A stretch of DNA of 28,449 nt from an uncultured Collinsella sp. (GTDB taxonomy: Bacteria; Actinomycetota; Coriobacteriia; Coriobacteriales; Coriobacteriaceae), in assembly GCA_934650975.1 (NCBI GenBank), contig CAKUFW010000022.1, forward strand, positions 1 through 28,449. Direction: 5' to 3'. How positions within the stretch are numbered: the stretch's first letter is position 1; each line of letters starts with the position of its first letter. Below, piece after piece: positions 15,386 through 23,481 of the stretch. The position numbers were made by a program, and so were the translations under genes. The notes beneath the pieces were generated by a model. That model had not been told where the DNA came from, made no database searches, and saw nothing but the letters and a program-made list of their open reading frames with translations.

Positions 15386-15798
15386 CGACGGTTCACCTTC
15401 ATGACCACGTCGCCAATCTGGACTTCGTCGCCCTCGCGCAGCGTTGCGGGCTCCACCAGCTGGCGGCCGTTGACGAGTGTGCCGTTAAGCGAGTTGAGGT
15501 CCTCGATAATAAGTGCCGGGCCCTGCAGCGAAAAACGCGCGTGCGAGGCCGAGACAAACGGTTCGTTGATGCAGATGTCCGACGACGGCGAACGGCCGAC
15601 GATGACGGGGCCGAGCATATCCACGTGGATGCCGCGGATGCCGCGCGGGCCCTTGTCCACATCGATCGTCCAGATGGCCGAGTCGCGGCGCTGGCCGCGC
15701 ACGAGCCCCACGCCGGTCTTCATGACGGCAAACAGGAAGATGTAGAGCAGGACGACCAGGACAATGCGGCCTGCAAACAGGACGATATCGATGTTCAT
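15382..15798 (-). CDS. fhaB: Membrane-anchored FHA-domain protein (FhaB type)
   Basis: The protein has 138 residues from ATG 15798. One membrane helix lies at the N-terminus (IVLFAGRIVLVVLLYIFLFA), then a short basic linker and an FHA domain (about 60-138): VIVGRSPSSDICINEPFVSA, SHARF and EDLNSLNGTLVNG, the phosphothreonine-binding signatures (GR, SxxH, NG). It reads phosphorylated partners at the membrane; in mycobacteria the homologue joins division proteins. It starts six bases after FhaA and overlaps pstP by four bases. Confidence 0.92.
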   Translation of the reverse strand: MNIDIVLFAGRIVLVVLLYIFLFAVMKTGVGLVRGQRRDSAIWTIDVDKGPRGIRGIHVDMLGPVIVGRSPSSDICINEPFVSASHARFSLQGPALIIEDLNSLNGTLVNGRQLVEPATLREGDEVQIGDVVMKVNRR

Positions 15799-15804
15799 AA
15801 GCGA

Positions 15805-16815
15805 CTATCCCCTAAATTCGAACGTGCTCAGGCCAAACGTCAGCAGGTCGCCGTTGCGCAGCGGGCAGCGCGTGATGCGGCGGTTGTTGACGAGCGTGCC
15901 GTTGGTGGAGTTGAGGTCTTCGATTGACCAGTCCGAGCCGGTAAAGGTGAGCTGGGCATGACGGCGCGACACGTTGGGGTCGCGCAGGGCGATGTCGGAA
16001 ACCGAGCGCTCGCGACCGATGGTCACCTGCGCGGAGGTGATGGCGTGGCTCTCGCCGTTCACGACGTCGACGAGCTGGGCAAGCGGACGCTGCGGGGCGC
16101 GAGGGCTTGCCATGTTGGAGGCGATGCTGGCTGCGGCGCCAAGGCCCACGGCGGCGCCGGTCGCGGCGGCTCCGCCCATGCCGGCAAGCGCGTCGCGCGA
16201 GACGGTTTGGGGCACGGGAATGGGTGCGGCGGCGGGGTCGGGCACATTGGGCGCAAAGGGGTCGGCCGTGACAAGCGGGTCGGGAGTGGCAGCACGAGGT
16301 GCCGGCTGCTGCTGCGGCATGGCAGCGGGGTGCTGCTGCGGGGCGGCAAACTGCTGCTGGCCGGCGCGCGGGGCGCTGACGGCACGGCTTGCGGCCGAGT
16401 TGTTCTGGCCCAGGCCGTTTTGGTAGGCGCGCTCTTCCTCGTACAGGCGACCGAGCGTGGGGGCATCGACGTTCTCGGCAAAGACCGAGAACTTGCCGCC
16501 GCGCAGCTGCGGGTCGATCATAAAGCGAACGAGGGGCTCGCCGACGAAGACGTAGCGGCGCTTTTCAGCCTGCGCTTTCACAAACTCGCGGACCTCACGC
16601 GAAAGCTCGGGGTAGAACGGGGCGAGCATGGGGTCGTCGTCGGCGGCAATCAGGATGGTATAGAGTGCCGGCGCGGTGTTGACGCCGTTGATCACCAGAG
16701 TCTGATCCTCCATGTCGCGAGCGGCCTGCTTGGCAAGCTTCTTAAAGGAGAACGGGGCACGGGTGGCACCGAAGATGCCGGCCACGTGGTCCTCGAAGAT
16801 GTTCAGGAAGTTCAC
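15805..16815 (-). CDS. fhaA: FhaA-type protein (DUF3662 plus FHA domain)
   Basis: The protein has 336 residues from GTG 16815, which overlaps the kinase stop as GTGA. Residues 1-125 match the DUF3662 N-domain (NIFEDHVAGIFGATRAPFSF; KKLAKQAARDMEDQ; FYPELSREVREFV; YVFVGEPLVRF). A long Gln/Ala/Pro-rich linker (about 150-250) follows, then a C-terminal FHA domain (about 255-336): TIGRERSVSDIALRDPNVSR, RHAQL and EDLNSTNGTLVNN. FhaA in mycobacteria binds phosphorylated wall-synthesis proteins such as the MurJ-like flippase complex. The coupling to a kinase upstream and FhaB downstream supports a phospho-reader role in the same circuit. Confidence 0.92.
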   Translation of the reverse strand: MNFLNIFEDHVAGIFGATRAPFSFKKLAKQAARDMEDQTLVINGVNTAPALYTILIAADDDPMLAPFYPELSREVREFVKAQAEKRRYVFVGEPLVRFMIDPQLRGGKFSVFAENVDAPTLGRLYEEERAYQNGLGQNNSAASRAVSAPRAGQQQFAAPQQHPAAMPQQQPAPRAATPDPLVTADPFAPNVPDPAAAPIPVPQTVSRDALAGMGGAAATGAAVGLGAAASIASNMASPRAPQRPLAQLVDVVNGESHAITSAQVTIGRERSVSDIALRDPNVSRRHAQLTFTGSDWSIEDLNSTNGTLVNNRRITRCPLRNGDLLTFGLSTFEFRG

Positions 16816-18665
16816 GAAAGATCACTCTCCGTATAGGTTCTTTGGTATCCGAGCAAATAAAGGCATATCCCAACGATTATAGAGGATAGGATTCCCGCAA
16901 CCGCCGCCTTGGCGACGACCGGGCCCGCAAGGCTGGCAATTTCCATATGGTGTGCAAGACAAAACGACACCGCCGAGCCAATGCCGACGACGGCAATTGC
17001 GACGATGGAGGTAAGGTCCGACCCCTGCTCGGCACGCTTGGCATGGGCGTTGAGCAGCAGCGATGTTGCCGCGGCTGTTGCTGCGATCAGTGCGAAGGCG
17101 GCCCAGAGGAACGCGTCGCCCAGCGCTGCGGTGACATTGCCAAACCCCAGTACGCCTCCCGCAGAGAGAGCTGCTGCAGCAAGGCAGGCAAAGAACGCGC
17201 CCGTGCCCGTAGCCGCCGCGGCACTTGCCGGACCGAGCCAAAACGCCGCAAAGCCCGCGGCTGCCCCGGATGCCATCAGGGTGTCGCCGGTTAGACAGCC
17301 CAGTGCAAGCGCACAGGTGAGCGCCGCGCTCGCGGCCGCCTCGGTGCGTCCCCAGGCGATCCACCAACCGGACATGGCGGCGGCAAAAATGACCGCGACC
17401 GGCAGCATCGACAGAATGCCCTGTGCCTGCATGGTGGCGTTGGCCATGAGCACCAAAAAGCCCACGGCCGAGATGGCCGAGCCGATCTGCGGGGCCAGGC
17501 CGGCTGCCGCACCGATCGCGATGGCCGCGACGACCAAGCCGGGAAGCGCGGCGACGCCGGCTGTCTGCATAAGCAAGAAGCTAAAGGCTCCACACGAGAG
17601 AGCCGAGATGGCGCGCATGGTGTAGTTGCGCGCGCGGCCCCAGCGCGTGCCCACCCAGCCAAGTGCGGGGTCGACCTCGATGGCGTCATCCTCGTAGGGC
17701 AGTGACTCCATATCGTCTGCCGCGCACTCGTCATCCGAAAGCTCGCCTACCATCTGCTCCAAGCTGCGACGGCCTTCGCGCACGCTTCCCAAGCCGGCAA
17801 GGAGTCGGTCGCAGAATGCCTCGATGCTATCGGGGCGGTCTTGCGGCATGGGGGAGAGGGCGCTCATGAGCGCCGCCTCGGCCCCCGGGGGAAAGTGCGG
17901 GATGAGCTCGCTAGGGTAGGTGGCGCCGCCGATGATGCGGCCGAGCGAGTCGGCGGGCGTGGCGGCCATAAAGGGGGCGCTGCCGCACAGACCCTCGTAG
18001 ATCACGCAGGCGAGGGCAAAGACATCGGCGCGCTCGTCGACCGTGCCGGTCTCGATATCGAGCTGCTCGGGTGGCATGTAGCCGATGGTGCCACCGCGCG
18101 AGCCGCCAAAGCCGCCGGCGGACGACAGCCGCGCCATGCCAAAGTCGGTGAGCTTTACATTGCCCGAGTGGTCGATGAGCACGTTGGCGGGCTTAATATC
18201 CAGGTGGAGTACGCCGTTGCTATGGGCGAAGGTGAGCGCCTGGCCCAGCGCGTCGGCAATGGCAGCAGCCTCGTCAAAGGTGAGCGAGTGGCCATCCACG
18301 CGATGCAAAAACTCGGCCAACGACATACCGTCGACATACTCCATGACCAGGTAGGCATAGGCGGTGTCGTGCGTAAAGTCGATAACCTGCACGATATTGG
18401 GATGTTGAAGCATGGCGGCGGTGTGCGCCTCGCGCAGTACATCCATGATGTCGCTGGCGGGCATGCCGGCGCCGTTGATAAGGGGGATACGCTTAATGGC
18501 CACGCGGCGGCGCAGATGCGTGTCGCGGCAGATCTCGATGGAACCAAAGCCGCCGGTCGCAAGCGTCTCGAGCGGCTGGTACCGCTTGAGCAGCTCGCGA
18601 GAGCTGGTGCCCTCCAAGGGAACGTCCGGCGAGAACCGGGCGGTATGTTGCGAGAAAAGCGGCAT
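16812..18665 (-). CDS. Ser/Thr protein kinase with polytopic membrane C-terminus
   Basis: The protein has 617 residues. ATG at 18665 is chosen because GAGGG lies six bases upstream; the TTG at 18671 would have no space. The kinase domain (about 28-290) has LATGGFGSIEIC, Lys58 in RRVAIKRI, HLDIKPANV (154-162), DFG (174-176) and GTIGYMPPEQ. The catalytic HRD is HLD here, so the Arg that anchors activation-loop phosphate is replaced, which may mean activity without that phosphorylation. Residues 345-617 form about nine or ten hydrophobic segments rich in Ala/Gly, with no known domain. It is first of the coupled kinase-fhaA-fhaB-pstP-SEDS/PBP-pknB run and takes the place of PknA in the mycobacterial order, though that protein has only one helix. 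Confidence 0.9.
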   Translation of the reverse strand: MPLFSQHTARFSPDVPLEGTSSRELLKRYQPLETLATGGFGSIEICRDTHLRRRVAIKRIPLINGAGMPASDIMDVLREAHTAAMLQHPNIVQVIDFTHDTAYAYLVMEYVDGMSLAEFLHRVDGHSLTFDEAAAIADALGQALTFAHSNGVLHLDIKPANVLIDHSGNVKLTDFGMARLSSAGGFGGSRGGTIGYMPPEQLDIETGTVDERADVFALACVIYEGLCGSAPFMAATPADSLGRIIGGATYPSELIPHFPPGAEAALMSALSPMPQDRPDSIEAFCDRLLAGLGSVREGRRSLEQMVGELSDDECAADDMESLPYEDDAIEVDPALGWVGTRWGRARNYTMRAISALSCGAFSFLLMQTAGVAALPGLVVAAIAIGAAAGLAPQIGSAISAVGFLVLMANATMQAQGILSMLPVAVIFAAAMSGWWIAWGRTEAAASAALTCALALGCLTGDTLMASGAAAGFAAFWLGPASAAAATGTGAFFACLAAAALSAGGVLGFGNVTAALGDAFLWAAFALIAATAAATSLLLNAHAKRAEQGSDLTSIVAIAVVGIGSAVSFCLAHHMEIASLAGPVVAKAAVAGILSSIIVGICLYLLGYQRTYTESDLS

Positions 18666-18745
18666 GGCCAACCCTCGTGCGTTTAAAGTTCGTTTGCGAG
18701 CGGCGGGCGCGGGGCCGAGCCATTCGCGGTGGCATAGATGCTGCT

Positions 18746-18773
18746 AGTGTAGCACGCTCGGGCGCATGGTGAA
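18746..18773 (-). promoter_or_regulatory. Candidate promoter of the kinase/cell-wall cluster
   Basis: On the minus strand TTCACC (18773-18768), a 16-base spacer and TACACT (18751-18746) preceded by TGC form an extended -10 promoter. The leader would be about 75 bases. TGCTACACT is identical to that before tRNA-Arg. The gene upstream on the same strand ends at 18808 and may also read in. Confidence 0.5.
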
Positions 18774-18807
18774 GGTAGCGGGGCGAGGTGGCCTGTCTGA
18801 CTTGGCC

Positions 18808-19524
18808 TTAGCGCTTCTTCTTGTTCTTCTTCTGCTTGCGCTGTTTGGCCTTTGCATTCTTGGGCTCGCTTTCCTGCTTGGCCTTGGCAACGGCCTTTTC
18901 GGCCTTCATCTTCTTGCGTTTGGTCTCGATGCGGAGTTTTTTGTTGATGCGCGCCTTAAGGAAGGGGCCAAACTGCTCGGCATCGCCGCGAATAAAGGTG
19001 TCCTTAGGGATAGTCACGCCCTGGTCGGCGAACATGGCCACAAAGATGCGCTCGCCGTCGAGCACGTGGTCGAGTTTCTCAAACGGGAAGAACTGCGACT
19101 TGCCGCTCTTGCCCCAGACCATCAGGCCGTCCTCGTTGGCGGCGACGCGGCGGTAGCGGCCGCCCATGGACTCGTCGGCCTCGACGGCATCGATATAGTC
19201 GCGGGCGAGCGTGTGGTGCAGGTTCTTGCTCCACCAGGCCAAAAAGGCGCCGAATACGATCAGGACGACGCCGAACTTGATCCAGTTGCCTCCGGCTACC
19301 AGCATGCCAACACCCAGCAGGGCGGCAATCGCGGCGGCGACGTACAGGGATCCGCGGCGTCTGGGCGAGGCGACTAGGCGGGCGAAGTCGGTGACGAGGT
19401 CGTTTTCGTACTGGTACTCGTTGAGGTACAGAATACCGTCATCGGCTGCGGCCTGCGCCTCGAGCGCGACCTCGACCTGGTCGGCTGCTTCGGAGGGAAC
19501 GAGGTTGCTCTCTGCGTCTGCCAT
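18808..19524 (-). CDS. YcxB-like membrane protein
   Basis: The protein has 238 residues from ATG 19524, with AGGAG nine to ten bases upstream on the minus strand. After an acidic N-terminus come two membrane helices (about 60-80, SLYVAAAIAALLGVGMLVAGG; 84-99, FGVVLIVFGAFLAWW). A soluble part follows with YRRVAANEDGLMVWGKSGKS and FFPFEKLDHVLDGERIFVAMF, a pattern like the YcxB C-terminal domain, then a Lys/Ala/Glu-rich basic tail of about 45 residues (KRKKMKAEKAVAKAK...). Function is unknown for the family. It is divergent from dnaX and lies 142 bases before the kinase cluster, with no terminator visible between, so partial read-through is possible. Confidence 0.75.
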   Translation of the reverse strand: MADAESNLVPSEAADQVEVALEAQAAADDGILYLNEYQYENDLVTDFARLVASPRRRGSLYVAAAIAALLGVGMLVAGGNWIKFGVVLIVFGAFLAWWSKNLHHTLARDYIDAVEADESMGGRYRRVAANEDGLMVWGKSGKSQFFPFEKLDHVLDGERIFVAMFADQGVTIPKDTFIRGDAEQFGPFLKARINKKLRIETKRKKMKAEKAVAKAKQESEPKNAKAKQRKQKKNKKKR

Positions 19525-19640
19525 GCTCTTTGGACTCCTATCGCGGCGGGCTCGCCGTACGGGTTATTATGGAATGCAGTATGCCGTGCGACCGTGTGGC
19601 CGCCGCGGCAACAAGACTCAGTATACCCGGGGGAGCACCC

Positions 19641-22085
19641 ATGGAATCGTTGTACCGAAAGTATCGCCCGCTCACCTTCGACTCCGTGGTGGGCCAGCAG
19701 CATATCGTCTCGACGCTCGAGCACGCCATCACCGAGGGACGCCTGTCCCACGCGTACCTGTTCTGCGGACCGCGCGGTACGGGCAAGACCACCATGGCGC
19801 GCATTCTGGCCAAGGCGCTGCTGTGCCGCAATGCCGAGGCGGCGCGCGCCGAGGGTGCGAGCGGCTGCATGCCCGACGGCACCTGTGAGGAGTGCGAGCT
19901 CATCGCCGAGGGCAACCACCCCGATGTCTATGAGCTCGATGCCGCAAGCCGCACGGGCGTGGACAACGTGCGCGAGGAGATCATCAACTCCGTCAACTTT
20001 GCCCCGGTGCGCGGCAAGTACAAGATCTACATCATCGACGAGGTCCACATGCTCACGACGGCGGCGTTCAACGCGCTGCTCAAGACGCTCGAGGAGCCGC
20101 CGGCACACGTGATCTTCGTGCTGTGCACCACCGACCCGCAAAAGATTCTGGAGACCATCCTCTCGCGCTGTCAGCGCTTCGATTTCCACCGTATCGGCAA
20201 CGAGGATATCGAGCATCGCCTGTCCTACGTGTGCGAGCAGGAGGGCTTCGATTACGACGACGAGGCGCTGGCCATCGTGGCGCGCCATGCCAAGGGCGGC
20301 ATGCGCGACGCGCTCTCCACGCTGGAGCAGCTGAGCGTCTTCGGAAACGGCACCGTGCATGCGGACGATGCCCGCTCGCTTTTGGGCGAAGTTTCGGACC
20401 AGATTCTGGGCGAGTTTGCGCGCGCCATTGCTGATCGTGATGTCGCCGAGCTGTATGGGCTTATTCGCGCGCAGGTCGAGGAAGGTAACGATCTGCTGGA
20501 ACTGACGCGCGACCTGGTGGCGCATGTGCGCGACGTGTATGTGGCCTGCGTTGCCGGTGCCCGCGCCGAGCTGTTTGAGGGCGGCCCCGAGCAGGCCGAG
20601 GCGCTTGCTGCCGAGGCCGCTGCCTTTGGCGAGCACTCGGCCGACCGTCTGGCCCGCGTGCTGACGGTGCTCGATGATGCCGCGCTGGAGATGAGGGGCG
20701 CGAGCGACGTGCGCCTGGTGCTCGAGATCGCCTGCACGCGCCTGGCACGTCCCGAGGCCGATCTGACCATTGAGGCTCTGGCCGAGCGCGTGGCTCGCTT
20801 GGAGGCCATGGTTGCCAACGTCGCCGTTCCGGCGAGCGTGGCTGCTGCTCAGGCCGCCGCGCCTGCAGCATCCGTACCCGCTGCTGCCCAGCAGCCGACG
20901 CTCATTTCGGGCGCCCGTGCTGCCGCTCCTGCGGCGACCGCCGCCCCCGCTGCTATGTCCGCGCATCAGGGTGGCATGCCTTGGGACCGCGGCGCTGCTG
21001 TTCCGGCTGCCCAGCCTGCGCCCAAGCCCGCGGCTCCGGCTCCCGCGCCCAAACCCGTAACGCCTGCACCTCAACCCGTTGCAGCTCCGGCTCCCGCGCC
21101 TGCTGCATCGACCGTGCCGGTGTCCAAGCCCAACAACGCCGCCCAGGTTGCCGCCGCCGGTGCTGCCGAGACCCCCGCGGTCGAGGACGCCGGCGAGCTC
21201 CAGCGCAAATGGGCCGAGGTTGTAGAGCGTGTCAAGGCGCGTCAGGCTTCCTACGCAGGGCTTTTGCTCAACGCCCGTGCCACGGCCGACGACGGCTCCA
21301 AGCTTACGGTCTCGTTCCCCGCGGGCTCAACCTTTGCCATCAAGATGCTCGGTCGCGCCGACACGCAGTCGGTGGTCCTGCCGACGGTCTGCGCGGTCTT
21401 CGGTCGTCGCACCGTCGACTACGTTCTGGATGGAGGTGGCACGCCGGCTCCTCAACATGAGGAGCATTCTCCATCTGCACGGGCTGCGGCATCTGCGGAC
21501 CCGCAACCCGTGTCCTCGGCGGCCCCTGTATCCTCGAGCGCCAGCGCTCCGCAGCAGCAAGCGACGCCGGTGATGGCACTGACCCCGTCGGCGCCTAAGC
21601 CCGCCACGCCCAAACCTGCTGCCCCGGCGCCTGCGTCCAAGTCGTCCGACCTGGCCAAGGCTCCCTGGCTGCGCTCCGACAACCCTGCCGGCGCTCCCGC
21701 TACGGGCAAGCTTCCGACCGAGCCCGCGCCCCGTGCGCCCGAGCGCTCTGCCGCTCCCAAGGCTCAGCCGTCTGCACAGTCTGCGCCGTGGGAATCCGAG
21801 CAGGTTCCCTACGACGATGCCATGGTCGGCGGTTTTGCTGCCGATGCCGGCGGGGATGATCTGCCCCCGTTCGACGTGCCGGGTGCGGCGTCCGCGCCCA
21901 AGCCCTCTGCAACTGCCCCCAAAGAGGAGGACGCCTCCGCTGCTCCCTGGGAATCCAACCCCGGCGCCGGCAGTCCCTTCGGCCACCAGGGTGCAGCCCC
22001 GAGCATCCCGCAGACCGAGGACGAGGCCAAAGCCCTCATCCGCAGCGTCTTCGGCCAGTCCACCATCTTCAAACCGGTGGAGTAA
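19641..22085 (+). CDS. dnaX: DNA polymerase III gamma/tau subunit (DnaX)
   Basis: The protein has 814 residues from ATG 19641 (MESLYRKYRPLTFDSVVGQQ), with GGGGGAG upstream. It is the clamp-loader ATPase of the replisome. Walker A is GPRGTGKT (43-50); the zinc-binding Cys residues are in LLCRN...GCMPDGTCEEC; the DEVHML Walker B, sensor and SRCQRF arginine-finger motifs follow. Domain III ends near 390. A very long Ala/Pro-rich linker (about 400-500 and 600-760) surrounds a short folded tau-like part (about 510-590, ELQRKWAEVVERVKARQAS). No slippery A-rich heptamer typical of E. coli frameshifting was seen, so probably only the long form is made. It is first of dnaX-ybaB-recR. Confidence 0.95.
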   Translation: MESLYRKYRPLTFDSVVGQQHIVSTLEHAITEGRLSHAYLFCGPRGTGKTTMARILAKALLCRNAEAARAEGASGCMPDGTCEECELIAEGNHPDVYELDAASRTGVDNVREEIINSVNFAPVRGKYKIYIIDEVHMLTTAAFNALLKTLEEPPAHVIFVLCTTDPQKILETILSRCQRFDFHRIGNEDIEHRLSYVCEQEGFDYDDEALAIVARHAKGGMRDALSTLEQLSVFGNGTVHADDARSLLGEVSDQILGEFARAIADRDVAELYGLIRAQVEEGNDLLELTRDLVAHVRDVYVACVAGARAELFEGGPEQAEALAAEAAAFGEHSADRLARVLTVLDDAALEMRGASDVRLVLEIACTRLARPEADLTIEALAERVARLEAMVANVAVPASVAAAQAAAPAASVPAAAQQPTLISGARAAAPAATAAPAAMSAHQGGMPWDRGAAVPAAQPAPKPAAPAPAPKPVTPAPQPVAAPAPAPAASTVPVSKPNNAAQVAAAGAAETPAVEDAGELQRKWAEVVERVKARQASYAGLLLNARATADDGSKLTVSFPAGSTFAIKMLGRADTQSVVLPTVCAVFGRRTVDYVLDGGGTPAPQHEEHSPSARAAASADPQPVSSAAPVSSSASAPQQQATPVMALTPSAPKPATPKPAAPAPASKSSDLAKAPWLRSDNPAGAPATGKLPTEPAPRAPERSAAPKAQPSAQSAPWESEQVPYDDAMVGGFAADAGGDDLPPFDVPGAASAPKPSATAPKEEDASAAPWESNPGAGSPFGHQGAAPSIPQTEDEAKALIRSVFGQSTIFKPVE

Positions 22086-22105
22086 CCGTGCGGAAGGGCA
22101 TATAA

Positions 22106-22202
22106 GCCGAATTATGCAACCTTACATAATTCGGCCTTGCATAGTCTTGGGCGGCGCGTCACGCTAGAGGACATGTATATCGACTAGGGTAGCGTGTCCG
22201 CC
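22106..22202. repeat. Two hairpins between dnaX and ybaB
   Basis: GCCGAATTATG at 22106-22116 and CATAATTCGGC at 22125-22135 form a perfect 11-base stem with an eight-base loop; no T run follows, so it is a weak terminator at best. A second inverted repeat has arms GGCGG...CACGCTA (22150-22166) and TAGCGTG-T-CCGCC (22190-22202), 12 pairs with an internal loop. No SRP RNA motif is present, although that RNA gene lies close to dnaX in some Gram-positive bacteria. Confidence 0.6.
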
Positions 22203-22223
22203 CCGCTCGCTTGCCCCGCGCCG

Positions 22224-22232
22224 TGGTACGAT
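22224..22232 (+). promoter_or_regulatory. Possible extended -10 promoter of ybaB-recR
   Basis: TGG-TACGAT at 22224-22232 without a clear -35 lies 76 bases before the ybaB start. It would allow ybaB-recR expression apart from dnaX. Confidence 0.35.
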
Positions 22233-22307
22233 TTTTGAGTTTGAAAGTCCCGCCGCGCCCCGGCTGCCCTTGCAGCTCGTTGCGCGGCCGCACGTAAAGG
22301 AGCCATT

Positions 22308-22628
22308 ATGGCCGGTATGAACATGCAGCAGATGATGAAGCAGGCTCGCAAGATGCAGGAGCAGCTTGCCGCCGCGCAGGAGAATCTCAAGTCCCAGACC
22401 GTCGACGCCTCTGCCGGCGGCGGTATGGTCAAGGTGACCGTTAACGGCGAGATGGAGCTCGTCAACCTCACCATCGATCCCGATGCGCTTGATCCCGAGG
22501 ACGTCGATATGCTGCAGGACATGATCATGGCTGCTGTCAACGAGGCTGTCCGCGGCGTCAACGAGCTTGCCAACAAGCAGATGGGCGCCATCACCGGCGG
22601 CCTCAACATCCCGGGCATGCCGTTCTAA
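22308..22628 (+). CDS. ybaB: YbaB/EbfC nucleoid-associated protein
   Basis: The protein has 106 residues from ATG 22308, with AAAGGAG seven bases upstream. It starts with a Met/Gln-rich helix ([20 protein letters not shown]), then [38 protein letters not shown] and a Gly/Met-rich end, matching the family throughout in length and pattern. These dimers bind DNA and often travel with dnaX and recR, as here. The recR start is 13 bases after its stop. Confidence 0.95.
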   Translation: MAGMNMQQMMKQARKMQEQLAAAQENLKSQTVDASAGGGMVKVTVNGEMELVNLTIDPDALDPEDVDMLQDMIMAAVNEAVRGVNELANKQMGAITGGLNIPGMPF

Positions 22629-22641
22629 GACGCGCATATAT

Positions 22642-23238
22642 ATGAGTGCGAATCACAGTCTGCAAAAACTGCTCGATGAGCTGGGTCGTCTGCCGGGCAT
22701 TGGTCCCAAGTCGGCCCAGCGCATCGCCTATTACCTGCTCGAGGCCGATGCCGAGGAGGCCCGCCGCCTGGCCGAGGCCATCCTGGAGGTCAAGCAGGAG
22801 GTCCACTTTTGCAGCCGTTGCTTTAACTACGCCACGGCCGACGAGTGCTCCATCTGCCAGGACCCGATGCGCGATACCACTCGCATTTGCGTGGTGGGCG
22901 AGCCGCGCGACGTCCAGGCAATCGAGCGCACGGGCAGCTACCATGGCCTGTACCATGTGCTGGGCGGCGTGATCAGCCCCATGGACAAGATCGGTCCCGA
23001 GCAGCTGCATATCCGCGAGCTGCTGGCGCGCCTGGGCCACGAGGACATCCACGAGGTCATTATCGCCACCAACCCCAACATTGAGGGCGAAACCACGGCG
23101 AGCTACCTTGCTCGCACCATCAAGCCATTGGGCGTTGAGGTATCGCGTCTTGCGAGCGGCCTTCCCGTGGGCGGCGACTTGGAGTATGCCGACGAGCTTA
23201 CGCTTGGCCGCGCTATCGAGGCCCGCCGCGCGATCTAG
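22642..23238 (+). CDS. recR: Recombination mediator RecR
   Basis: The protein has 198 residues from ATG 22642 ([20 protein letters not shown]). The helix-hairpin-helix is [17 protein letters not shown]; a zinc finger [16 protein letters not shown] and a Toprim segment ([36 protein letters not shown]) follow, and the C-terminus has [20 protein letters not shown]. All are complete and of normal length. RecR acts with RecO/RecF in loading RecA onto gapped DNA. No ribosome site is seen before this start, so translation probably depends on ybaB, which ends 13 bases upstream. Confidence 0.95.
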   Translation: MSANHSLQKLLDELGRLPGIGPKSAQRIAYYLLEADAEEARRLAEAILEVKQEVHFCSRCFNYATADECSICQDPMRDTTRICVVGEPRDVQAIERTGSYHGLYHVLGGVISPMDKIGPEQLHIRELLARLGHEDIHEVIIATNPNIEGETTASYLARTIKPLGVEVSRLASGLPVGGDLEYADELTLGRAIEARRAI

Positions 23239-23310
23239 GCGGCGTCAGCTCCACGGTATGTCCCGTCGGCCTGCCGCACGGGGCACTCATAATTGGGCAC
23301 GCGTTCATGC

Positions 23311-23419
23311 GTTTGTTGTGCAACAAACCTGCTTTCCATCCGCTTATCGCGTGGATGGGTCCACTCGCACCTCGTATTTGCCCATTCGTTGCGCAACCTT
23401 TTGGGTTCGCTGATACACT
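23311..23419 (+). promoter_or_regulatory. Promoter with paired palindromes upstream of the kinase/FHA operon
   Basis: Two palindromes of the form GTTG-YG-CAAC are present: at 23315-23324 within the larger GTTTGTTG-TG-CAACAAAC (23311-23328), and GTTGCGCAAC at 23388-23397. The second overlaps a possible -35 (TTGCGC, 23389-23394), followed after 19 bases by TGA-TACACT (23411-23419), an extended -10. A regulator bound there would block or modify transcription. Further short inverted repeats (GTGGA/TCCAC, 23351-23365) lie between. Palindromes are seen; regulation is inferred. Confidence 0.5.
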
Positions 23420-23441
23420 CAAATGTGGATATGAAAGAATG

Positions 23442-23466
23442 CGCCGCTTTTAAGCGGCGTGTTTTT
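23442..23466 (+). terminator. Terminator-like hairpin just upstream of the kinase/FHA operon
   Basis: CGCCGCTT (23442-23449) and AAGCGGCG (23452-23459) form a seven- to eight-base stem followed by TGTTTTT. It lies after the candidate promoter and 15 bases before the ATG, so it could attenuate the operon, or simply end recR transcripts. Confidence 0.6.
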
Positions 23467-23481
23467 GTTGGAGGAGAACGC

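Noticed and set aside
11011..15745. Several long plus-strand frames (11011-12279, 12685-13731, 14138-15745) opposite the kinase cluster
   Set aside because: They mirror the well-supported minus-strand SEDS-PBP, PstP and FhaB genes and show no domain.
19374..21074. Minus-strand frame of 566 codons opposite dnaX
   Set aside because: Shadow of dnaX; Arg/Gly/Leu-rich without motifs.
19641..22085. Programmed frameshift in dnaX to make a short gamma form
   Set aside because: No A-rich slippery heptamer with a following stem was seen; the frame is open to the full end.
22086..22307. SRP RNA gene beside dnaX
   Set aside because: This position is used in some Gram-positive bacteria, but the conserved SRP loop sequence (GGAAGGAAGCAGCC-like) is absent.
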